The notes under the pieces are model-generated. The model saw only the letters and a program-made list of their open reading frames with translations, was not told where the DNA came from and made no database searches. DNA of 64,000 bases, taken from contig CAWDMN010000022.1 in the NCBI GenBank assembly GCA_963803155.1, forward strand, positions 9,444 to 73,443, read 5' to 3'. Shown in pieces: positions 18,839-26,128 of the stretch; positions within the stretch are counted from its first letter, which is position 1, and every line of letters begins with the position of its first letter. A program made the position numbers and the translations under genes. The stretch comes from CAWDMN01 sp963803155. GTDB taxonomy: Bacteria; Acidobacteriota; Terriglobia; Versatilivoradales; Versatilivoraceae.

Positions 18839-20337
18839 GCGAAGTTAAAAAAAATCTGCTGCCGAATGGCGGATCGCTTTTGCTGGCTGATGTCCCCTCA
18901 ATCGGTTCGGACGGCTTTCGAGAAAAAATCATCGCTGCCGTGGCGGAAGGTTCGCGCATCGTCGCATTGTTCGCGCATGGACAACCGCCGAGGGTTCAGC
19001 TCACCGCGTTGTTAGGCAGGGATAGAATGGGCGAGCTTGAAGTGCTGAGCTCACTTGTAGACAAGCAGTATCCAGCTCTTACTCCCGCCTGTGCTCAGGC
19101 GCATTTGTTCGAGCGGGAAATCCATGAGCAATATGCCGTGCTTCCCCAAGGACACCCATGGCTCAAGCCGGTTCGGTTCCATCAGCCTTTTCCCGGATTT
19201 TCAGCTGAGGACTGTCCCTCCATTGGCCTGACCGATTTTTTCCGAGTGGAAGGCGAGGAAGTCCATGAAGTGGCTGTCGGGCCGGTGCACGCGGGCGTCA
19301 TTGAGCCCGGTCATTTCCGGTTCCAATGCCATGGCGAAAATGTGTTTCATCTCGAGATTTCACTCGGCTATCAGCATCGGGGGATTGAGCAGGCATTGCT
19401 CGGAGGGCCTCATCCGCGGACTCTCTATCAGATGGAAACCACAGCCGGAGATACTTCCATTGGCCACACCCTGGCCTATTGCCAATTAATCGAAGGGATG
19501 ATGAATTGCGAGGTCCCTTTGCGCGCGCAGGTCTTGCGAGGCATAGCCCTGGAATTGGAACGCCTGGCCAACCACACCGGCGACTTGGGCGCTCTGGCTC
19601 AAGATGTAGGCTACTTGCCGACTTCGGCATTTTGCGGGAGGATTCGCGGAGATTTTCTCAATATGACGGCTTTGGTCTGCGGGAGCCGCTTTGGCCGGGG
19701 CTGGATTTTGCCCGGAGGATGCGGATTCGATCTGGATGATCATCTCCTCGGTCAATTGCGGCAGCGCCTGCAAAAAGCCGAAAAAGATGTAACGGTCGCC
19801 GCCAATCTGCTTTGGAAAGAACCCACGGTCCCGGTACGATTCGAACGGGTGGGGGTGTTGAAAGAGGAAGATTGCCGGGCACTGGGAATTGTGGGGGTGG
19901 CATCCCGCGCCAGTCAAGTGTTGCGGGATGTTCGTCACGACTACCCGCTGGGCGTCTATCGGTCGTATGCCGTGCCGGTCATGACGGGAGTGATGGGAAG
20001 CGTGTACGACCGGGCCATGGTGCGCTGGCTTGAAATTCAGCAGTCCCTGGAATTTATATCAAACATGCTTGGCAATCTGCCCGAGGGGGAAATTCGAGTG
20101 CCGGTTCGAACTCTTCCGGGAGAACGCCTGGGTGTCTCTCTGGTGGAAGGGTGGCGTGGCGAGATTTGTCATGTGGCGATAACGGATGCCGAAGGGAAAT
20201 TCCTTCGCTATAAAATTGTCGATCCCTCGTTCCACAATTGGATTGGGTTGGCGCTGGCCTTGCGCGGCATGCAGATTTCGGATTTTCCGCTGACCAACAA
20301 AAGCTTCAACTTGTCATATTGTGGACATGACTTGTAA
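18835..20337 (+). CDS. hyfG-like: HyfG-like fused NuoC/NuoD subunit lacking NiFe ligands
   Basis: A 500-residue fusion of a NuoC-like domain (about 1-125) and a NuoD/hydrogenase large-subunit-like domain. GVIEPGHFRF (about 154-163) and GYQHRGIEQAL match the HycE/HyfG family. The N-terminal ligand pair RxCGxC is absent: the equivalent region reads ETTAGDTSIGHTLAYC (about 201-216). The C terminus ends DFPLTNKSFNLSYCGHDL, with no DPCxxC motif and no maturation-protease tail. A NiFe centre therefore cannot be bound in the usual way. This matches energy-converting hydrogenase-related (Ehr) proteins and not a hydrogenase. It overlaps hyfF by ATGA. The partner reaction is unknown. Confidence 0.9.
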   Translation: MSEVKKNLLPNGGSLLLADVPSIGSDGFREKIIAAVAEGSRIVALFAHGQPPRVQLTALLGRDRMGELEVLSSLVDKQYPALTPACAQAHLFEREIHEQYAVLPQGHPWLKPVRFHQPFPGFSAEDCPSIGLTDFFRVEGEEVHEVAVGPVHAGVIEPGHFRFQCHGENVFHLEISLGYQHRGIEQALLGGPHPRTLYQMETTAGDTSIGHTLAYCQLIEGMMNCEVPLRAQVLRGIALELERLANHTGDLGALAQDVGYLPTSAFCGRIRGDFLNMTALVCGSRFGRGWILPGGCGFDLDDHLLGQLRQRLQKAEKDVTVAANLLWKEPTVPVRFERVGVLKEEDCRALGIVGVASRASQVLRDVRHDYPLGVYRSYAVPVMTGVMGSVYDRAMVRWLEIQQSLEFISNMLGNLPEGEIRVPVRTLPGERLGVSLVEGWRGEICHVAITDAEGKFLRYKIVDPSFHNWIGLALALRGMQISDFPLTNKSFNLSYCGHDL

Positions 20338-20339
20338 AT

Positions 20340-20402
20340 GGGAGACGGGAGACCGGAGACTGGAGACTGGAGACCGAAGACCGGAGACCGGAGGCGGGAG
20401 AC
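20340..20402. repeat. Degenerate short tandem repeat (GGAGACC/GGAGACT)
   Basis: About eight imperfect 7-8 base units of the form GGAGACY begin directly after the hyfG stop. It is one of the few breaks in an otherwise overlapping operon, separating hyfG from the FeS subunit gene by 168 bases. It is probably replication-slippage DNA; a role in transcript processing is possible but unsupported. Confidence 0.75.
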
Positions 20403-20505
20403 AACCTCGCTCATGTTGAGAGTTCGCATTTGAAGTCCGACATTTTGCTTGATAAGAAGGGAATGAAGAGCATTGATTCTTTTTCATTGCTAGGTGGGAG
20501 CAAGG

Positions 20506-21264
20506 ATGTTCAAGAGTTTACGGGCGCGCATTAAGCAAAAACATCGCACGATCGCTTTTCCTGAAGCAGAACGCCGATTGCCAGAGCGTTTTCGCGGATT
20601 GCCTCAAGTCGAAGCGTCGAAATGCCAGAGCCAATGCAATATTTGCCAGGAAGCTTGCCCGACGGAGGCCATTGACTTTGATGGTTCGCTCCAGATCGAC
20701 CTTGGACGCTGCATCTTCTGCACGGCCTGCAGTGCGGCTTGTCCGCAAAGCGCTCTTCATTTCACTCAAGGTTACCAACTGGCCTGCCGAACCCGCCAAG
20801 GGCTGATCTTGCGTGAAAACCAAATCGACCGCGGGCCGTTGTTGGAGGCACGCCTTCGCAAGCTTTTTGGACGATCCTTGAAATTTCGCCAGGTCAGTGC
20901 CGGCGGTTGTAATGCCTGTGAAGCCGACATCAATGTGCTGAGCACCATCGTTTTTGACATCGGACGCTTCGGCATCCAGATTGTCGCCTCTCCCCGCCAT
21001 GCCGATGGATTGTTGATCACCGGGCCGGTCACTGAAAATATGCGGATTGCGCTCGAAAAAACTTATGAGGCGGTTCCCGATCCCAAGATTGTCGTGGCTG
21101 TGGGGGCCTGTGCGGTCAGCGGCGGAATGTTTCGTACTCATCCACAACAACATGGCGGCGCCGATGCCATTGTGCCGGTCGATGTCTATGTTCCCGGCTG
21201 TCCACCTCACCCTCTGACCATTTTAGAGGGGATTCTGCACTTTCTGGATAAATCCCCGCACTAG
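20506..21264 (+). CDS. hyfI-like: Fused ferredoxin-NuoB-type FeS subunit (HyfI-like)
   Basis: A 252-residue protein. Residues about 40-80 form a 2[4Fe-4S] ferredoxin domain, with the clusters CQSQCNICQEACP and CIFCTACSAACP. A NuoB/hydrogenase small-subunit domain follows, with proximal-cluster ligands in GGCNACEADI, VGACAVSGG and VPGCPPHP. The CNAC spacing is hydrogenase-like, unlike the CC pair of NuoB. In E. coli FHL these two modules are separate proteins (HycF and HycG). The ATG at 20506 is preferred over the GTG at 20494 because GGTGGGAG precedes it at good spacing. It should carry electrons between an unknown soluble donor and the HyfG-like subunit. Confidence 0.9.
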   Translation: MFKSLRARIKQKHRTIAFPEAERRLPERFRGLPQVEASKCQSQCNICQEACPTEAIDFDGSLQIDLGRCIFCTACSAACPQSALHFTQGYQLACRTRQGLILRENQIDRGPLLEARLRKLFGRSLKFRQVSAGGCNACEADINVLSTIVFDIGRFGIQIVASPRHADGLLITGPVTENMRIALEKTYEAVPDPKIVVAVGACAVSGGMFRTHPQQHGGADAIVPVDVYVPGCPPHPLTILEGILHFLDKSPH

Positions 21265-21453
21265 ATTTCCATTGAGTTCCGTAACCGTTCAGGGGGGACG
21301 GAACTGAACCCGGAGGCTTCATAGCCATTAGCCAGGGGTAAGGCCGCCAGGCCGCCACCCCCGGATATAGGCAATAATAGATATGACCCCGGAAGGAGTC
21401 GCAGCTCGGCGGAAGCCTCGCCCTCCCGGCTGCCGTCGACTAACGAAATAGAA

Positions 21454-23535
21454 CTACGATTGCAGAGGTTCCAGTTGGCGAAGTTTCTTTCCCAGCAACT
21501 CGCGATAACAATCCGGCAGGTCAAACGATTTGAGTATGCCGGGAAGCAAGGCGGAGAGTGGCCAGCCATAAGTTTCCGATTCGGCAATGCCAGTGTAGGA
21601 AACCAATGCCCTCTTCAAAGTAATCTGATCCACGAAATCGGACAAGAGCGCCGCAAAAGTGGCAGGCAGCGTTCCCCAACCCAACGCGGCCAGGTGAACG
21701 CCGGTGTGGCCGCAGCTCTTCAGCCATTCTAATATCGCCAGCACGTCATGGGTTTTTTGGCCGACATATGGTTCGCCGAGCATGAGGGAATGCGCCGCAT
21801 AAAAATAGTCGTTGCCGTAGTCGGAGAGAAAGCTTGTCAGATCGCAGGTGTCAGGTTGCGATTCGCCGATGCCCCGAACATCGCAGGCATAAAAGGCCAG
21901 GCCGGGATCTTCAGCCAGCAATTGGCGGATGAGCGGCTCTTGGCGTATTTCGGCGTCGGCGGAATGGTGGGAGACATATAATATCGCTCGCGTAGGGCCG
22001 GGCCGGGGGCGAGACAAGCGCTCTTCATTCCTCAAACAATAGACCACGACCTGAATTCCGGGCTCGGTCTCCACCGCATAGAGACTGACATGCGGCATGG
22101 GGTACTGCCGCGAGGAAAGCGGGCGAAGAATGCGGTAGTCTGGCGCCTTCGGAGTGTCATCGATATTGAGCGCCTCCAGAAGAGCTCGCTTCAATTCAGC
22201 ATTCCGCGGTTTCTTCCTCTGTTTTGCCAATTCCCGCGAACGGGCCCGCGTGAAATCGAAAACCGTGCGCGATTTTAATTCACACACTTGTCCGCGTGGG
22301 GAGCAGCAGAGCACTTCATCCTTTTCAAGAGTCAACTCCGGTTCCGTTTGAGCTTTGGAAATCCCGCTAATCCGGTTGAACCAGCGGTACATGGCTTCAC
22401 GGATTTCTTTGGAGTAACCGTGCGGTTTGGGGCCGATGAACAGGGCGATATTTTCTTCCGCATCGAGCAGACGATAGATTTTTTTCAACTGGGCAAAAGC
22501 CTCCTCGGTTCCGCGGACATCGAAGAAATCCTGCTCCTGCGCGAGCAAAATAACCGGCTTGGGCGCCATGGCGGCGATGAAATCCAGATGATCCAATCCC
22601 AGCGATAACACCCGCGAAGGACATTGTTCTATGTCGGCGGGCAATTCATTTTCCAAATTGCGGCGCAACGAAGTGACAAAACAGCTGGGAGCGGCCATGG
22701 TCCAGCGGGAATCCAATCCGCAAAGCCAGGTGGTCATGGTTCCGCCACCGGAGTTTCCCGTGATGCCGACGTGGCGCGGATCCACCTCCTCACGAGTAAA
22801 CAAATAATCGAGGGCGCGGATGCCGTCCCAGGCTCGCCATGCCGCGAACATTTCTCCCACCAGCAACTGCTGATTGCCCGCATAGAGGTGCTCGCGAACG
22901 CCTGCTCCGATCCGCGATTTTAGTCGATCGTCAGGATATTGCAGCCGTTCGCCCTGGCCGATGGGATCGAAAATCAGCACTACATAACCCTGGCGGGCCA
23001 ATCCTTGCGCAAAGAATTGATAGGTTTCATTGGACTTGCCGTTGTCGGAGTGGCCGCAACTGCCCACCACCGCGGGAAGCGGGAATTTGTGGTTCTTGGG
23101 CAGATAAAGGTTGGCGGTGACCAGAAAATCCGGACGGCTTTCAAAAATGATCTTTTCAATGCTGTAAATATCCCGCTCCACTTTTCCGGTGATGCGCGGA
23201 TTTAGCGGAGTCTTTTCCGGAAAAGGGGCAAAGCATTTGAGAATCTTTTCGCGAACTGAGCGGACGTATGACTCTGCTTCAGCCCGGGTACTCAACGATT
23301 CTTTCTCTTTTCGGTTTTCGGCCTCCATTTTCCGCAGCCGACTGACGAAGTACTCCTGTACCATTCGAGGAAATCGATTGAGAGGCTCGAGTATGGGAGT
23401 TTCCGTTGCGGCATTGATCGGTTCCGGGACCAGCAGGGATCGATCAGCCAAAAGAAATTGGCCGAAGGAGAATGCGGAAAGTTGCATCCAATTGCGCCTG
23501 GAAATCCGATGGGTCTGGTTTGTCTTGGAGTTCAT
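21454..23535 (-). CDS. Exported two-domain alpha/beta hydrolase (acetylxylan-esterase-like)
   Basis: A 693-residue protein with a Tat-like leader (SRRNWMQLSAFSFGQFLLA, residues about 13-31). The first hydrolase domain has an oxyanion region (LPAVVGSCGHSDNGK), a nucleophile elbow HVGITGNSGGGTMTTW (Ser about 262) and a late LAQEQDFFD acidic and KPHGYS histidine region. It resembles AXE1/dienelactone-hydrolase-type esterases. A second, weaker alpha/beta hydrolase-like half (about 500-690: AILYVSHHSADAEI, FYACDVRGIGESQPD) has GWGTLP where the nucleophile would be, so it is probably inactive. It converges with the hyfI-like gene. Substrate is unknown; a carbohydrate ester is a guess from the family. 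Confidence 0.8.
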   Translation of the reverse strand: MNSKTNQTHRISRRNWMQLSAFSFGQFLLADRSLLVPEPINAATETPILEPLNRFPRMVQEYFVSRLRKMEAENRKEKESLSTRAEAESYVRSVREKILKCFAPFPEKTPLNPRITGKVERDIYSIEKIIFESRPDFLVTANLYLPKNHKFPLPAVVGSCGHSDNGKSNETYQFFAQGLARQGYVVLIFDPIGQGERLQYPDDRLKSRIGAGVREHLYAGNQQLLVGEMFAAWRAWDGIRALDYLFTREEVDPRHVGITGNSGGGTMTTWLCGLDSRWTMAAPSCFVTSLRRNLENELPADIEQCPSRVLSLGLDHLDFIAAMAPKPVILLAQEQDFFDVRGTEEAFAQLKKIYRLLDAEENIALFIGPKPHGYSKEIREAMYRWFNRISGISKAQTEPELTLEKDEVLCCSPRGQVCELKSRTVFDFTRARSRELAKQRKKPRNAELKRALLEALNIDDTPKAPDYRILRPLSSRQYPMPHVSLYAVETEPGIQVVVYCLRNEERLSRPRPGPTRAILYVSHHSADAEIRQEPLIRQLLAEDPGLAFYACDVRGIGESQPDTCDLTSFLSDYGNDYFYAAHSLMLGEPYVGQKTHDVLAILEWLKSCGHTGVHLAALGWGTLPATFAALLSDFVDQITLKRALVSYTGIAESETYGWPLSALLPGILKSFDLPDCYRELLGKKLRQLEPLQS

Positions 23536-24069
23536 GGGATTATTCTTCAGAGAGAAATTTAAAAAAATGGGGCATAGCGAATTATAGACAAATCCAGTCT
23601 GCCGGGGTAGTAAAGAGTTGCCTGGTTGGAGTCTGCCCTCGAAGCCGGAAAACTTTTTTACTCGGAAGGTGTTGGCTCGGCGACATGCCGCGCGTCAGGC
23701 TGTAAATGTGAAGGCGCCGATTCGTCAAGTTGCTCGAAATAAGGCATTCCGCGGTAAAATTTTATTTATCGGTGGTTAAATCCCCAGCCGCAGGTTAATA
23801 TTTTTAAGCGTCTGCACGAAAGAAACACTGGCGTACAAAGATGTGGAAGGACAATGGTCGCAAGGAAAGACACTGAAAATATCCAGTGAAGGCGCTGCAC
23901 GCATTCTCTCGTTGGTTCGATTTGTTTGTGTAGAGGAAAGTTATGCAAGGTGGAACGGGCGTTTCTGCGCGCGTTCGCTGAGCCGGCTCGACATGCAAAG
24001 CAGGGCGGAGAGAATCGCGCGAAGGGTGACTTCGTCATACTCGCGCGATCCACCGCAAAGGGAGACGAT
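23536..24069. other. 534-base intergenic region between divergent genes
   Basis: No supported gene. The BMC frame stays open upstream to a TTG at 23926, but that extension is Arg/Cys-rich and unlike any shell-protein N terminus, so it was excluded. No clear promoter was recognised. Confidence 0.45.
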
Positions 24070-24699
24070 TTGAGCGAAGCGTTGGGTTTGATTGAATTAC
24101 AGGGCTGGTCTCCTTCCATGGTGGTTCTGGATGCCATGGAGAAGGCGGGAAATATCCGCCTGCTGCAAGCGGAATTAAACGATTTGTATGGCGTTTGCTT
24201 GAAGATCACCGGTCCCCTGGCCGACGTCAAAGCAGCCCTGAAAGCGGGCGCAACGCTGGCTGGCGCCATGGAAGTCTCTTATGTTTGCGATTTGATTTCC
24301 TCCCCTGCAAGGGAAGGCCAGACGGCCTTTCAGGCCTGTCCGGAAAGAAATCCATTGATTGAGCAAGAGGTGGTCCACTTTGTGGCGATCGATAACTCCA
24401 AGGAGAATGCAGTGAATCAACAGAGCGATTTTGCCATCGGTTTTATTGAGACCCAGGGCTTCACGGCGGTTATTGAGGCCATCGACACGGCCTGCAAGGC
24501 AGCCAATGTGGAGGTGCTGGGCCGGGAGAAATTAGGAGGAGGCTATATTACCGTGATGGTTAAAGGTGATGTGGCGGCGGTCAATGCGGCCGTTGAAGCT
24601 GGAAAAGGCCGGGTGGAGGGGCTGGGAAAACTTATTGCGGCACATGTGATCCCCCGCCCGAGCCAGTCTATTCTTGGCCTCATTTCACCCAAAGCGTAG
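24070..24699 (+). CDS. Tandem-domain bacterial microcompartment shell protein (BMC-T)
   Basis: A 209-residue protein with two BMC folds in tandem. Domain 1 begins SEALGLIELQGWSPSMVVLDAMEKAG; domain 2 begins FAIGFIETQGFTAVIEAIDTACKAANVEV and continues LGREKLGGGYITVMVKGDVAAVNAAVEAG. Such proteins form pseudo-hexameric trimers in microcompartment shells. Domain 1 has a shortened beta/pore region (GVCLKITGPLADVKAALKAG) and a Cys at DLYGVC. The start is a TTG preceded by AGGGAGAC at ideal spacing; the longer upstream frame looks non-coding. No other shell protein, signature enzyme or vertex protein occurs in the window, so this is an orphan (satellite) shell gene. Confidence 0.88.
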   Translation: MSEALGLIELQGWSPSMVVLDAMEKAGNIRLLQAELNDLYGVCLKITGPLADVKAALKAGATLAGAMEVSYVCDLISSPAREGQTAFQACPERNPLIEQEVVHFVAIDNSKENAVNQQSDFAIGFIETQGFTAVIEAIDTACKAANVEVLGREKLGGGYITVMVKGDVAAVNAAVEAGKGRVEGLGKLIAAHVIPRPSQSILGLISPKA

Positions 24700-24962
24700 G
24701 AGACTTCTGCTCGAATCTTCCAGGGGCATGGCAGGATTTCGTATTTGCCGGGGGACCCATTTTTGACTATAGGGATTCCGGCTCAAAATTGTTGAGTTCG
24801 GAATATTGTGGATTTTTGTTGGATGAAATGATGCTCCCAGGTTTTTTCTTTCTCAAATATGGGTATATTATTCAAGAAGCAGCGGTATCATGCGTTTCTT
24901 CGGCATCATTTTTGCTGTTGAAAATTCGGGCTCTGGGAGATTTTTATCATGGGAGCCACTCA

Positions 24963-25160
24963 TGCCAGCGGGGCCGGCTCAACAAGACGATGAAAACAAA
25001 GTGGGATGCGCGAGTGTGACGAAGTCACCCGTCGCGTGTCGCTTGGCCAACCTAGCTTGCTCAGCCAGCGTACACGGAGTGCCCGCTCCACCTTTGCCCA
25101 AATTTGATTTTCTGAGGAGCCGCTTATGCCAGCGCGGCTGGCTCAACAAGACAATGAAAA
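24963..25160 (+). repeat. Two direct copies of a TGCCAGCGCGGCTGGCTCAA-type repeat
   Basis: The block TGCCAGCGSGGCYGGCTCAA followed by CAAGACRATGAAAA occurs at 24,963-24,996 and 25,127-25,160. A third, inverted copy lies at 39,244-39,278, upstream of another gene. Each carries a GCC-rich palindromic core. It is a dispersed intergenic family of unknown origin. Confidence 0.7.
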
Positions 25161-25165
25161 TCCCC

Positions 25166-25198
25166 AGACCTCACAGGTCTCCAAAACCTGTGAGGTCT
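25166..25198. repeat. Perfect 13-bp-stem inverted repeat
   Basis: AGACCTCACAGGT and its exact complement ACCTGTGAGGTCT are separated by a 7-base loop, 33 bases before the start of the receiver-HATPase gene. There is no T-tract. It could be a mobile palindromic unit or a 5' leader hairpin. Confidence 0.75.
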
Positions 25199-25230
25199 CT
25201 GGCCCCGGGATTTTCTAGGGAGATGAAAAG

Positions 25231-26079
25231 ATGTCCCCTGACTCAGATGAGAAGCGAATTTTGATGGCTGAAGGTGATCCAGCCCTGGTCCAATTGATTT
25301 ATAGCTCCATCAAGGGCAGGACCGTGCTCATCGATCAAGTCGGGAGCGATCAATACCTGGGGGCTCTAGCTCGACAATCCTACGATTTGATTCTCACCGA
25401 TCCCAATCAAAAAGGAAGCGACGGAGTTCAACTGCTAAAAGAAATCCGGCGGATTCGGCCAATGGCCAAAGTGATCCTCCTGATTAGCGATGGCACTGCC
25501 GCGGATATTATCGGCGCCATTCGGGAGCGCGCATTTAGCTTATTCAACCATCCCTTTGACCGGGCAAATCTGATTGGCATGATTGCCAGCGCCCTGGAAA
25601 CTTCCAATTGGGAGAGCGACATTGTAGTAATCTCCGCCCGGCCCGGCTGGGTTGAATTGCGGATCAAGCCTCAAATTGTGACGGCCGATCGCGTTTACCA
25701 TTTCATGAAAGAATTGGCGGCGGACATCCCCGATTCGGTGCGCGAGAAAATTACCACGGCTTTTCGCGAAGTGCTGTTGAACTCCCTTGAGTATGGCGCC
25801 GGTTTTGGATCGGACCTTACCGTGGAGGTCTATTGTATCCGCGGCAAGCGGGCCCTGGTTTACCGGATACATGATCCCGGCTCTGGTTTTTCTTTTCGGG
25901 AAATTCCCCATGCCGCCATATCCAATCCCCCGGACCAGCCGATTGCCCACATGCAATACCGAATGGAAAAAGGGTTGCGCGATGGCGGGTTCGGGATCTT
26001 GATCGCGCACGAATTGGCCGATGAGCTGCTCTTTAATGAAGCGGGAAATGAAGTGATGATCCTGAAATACTTGGATTGA
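25231..26079 (+). CDS. Degenerate receiver domain fused to RsbW-like HATPase
   Basis: A 282-residue two-domain cytoplasmic protein. Residues about 8-125 form a response-regulator fold with acidic pocket residues (MAEGD) and an Asp in LILTDPNQKG. The switch Thr region is ILLISDG, and the usual Lys-Pro is replaced by NHPF, so canonical phosphorylation is doubtful. Residues about 145-280 form a GHKL ATPase domain of the anti-sigma (RsbW/HATPase_c_2) type, with the N box REVLLNSLEYG and the G boxes HDPGSGF and RDGGFGILIAHELAD. It has no histidine phosphoacceptor domain. It is probably a partner-switching regulator. A GGGAGATG Shine-Dalgarno supports the start. Confidence 0.82.
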   Translation: MSPDSDEKRILMAEGDPALVQLIYSSIKGRTVLIDQVGSDQYLGALARQSYDLILTDPNQKGSDGVQLLKEIRRIRPMAKVILLISDGTAADIIGAIRERAFSLFNHPFDRANLIGMIASALETSNWESDIVVISARPGWVELRIKPQIVTADRVYHFMKELAADIPDSVREKITTAFREVLLNSLEYGAGFGSDLTVEVYCIRGKRALVYRIHDPGSGFSFREIPHAAISNPPDQPIAHMQYRMEKGLRDGGFGILIAHELADELLFNEAGNEVMILKYLD

Positions 26080-26128
26080 TGATCAGCTGAATCACCTGGG
26101 AATGTTTGCGATCAGCCGACGGAGAGAA

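Noticed and set aside
20340..20402. CRISPR array
   Set aside because: Repeat units are 7-8 bases with no spacers; it is a simple degenerate tandem repeat.
13820..21264. Group 4 NiFe hydrogenase or formate hydrogenlyase
   Set aside because: Both Cys pairs for NiFe binding are missing in the large subunit and no maturation or formate dehydrogenase gene is present.
23926..24069. A 48-residue N-terminal extension of the BMC protein
   Set aside because: Both starts are TTG, but only the one at 24070 has a strong Shine-Dalgarno and a normal BMC N terminus.
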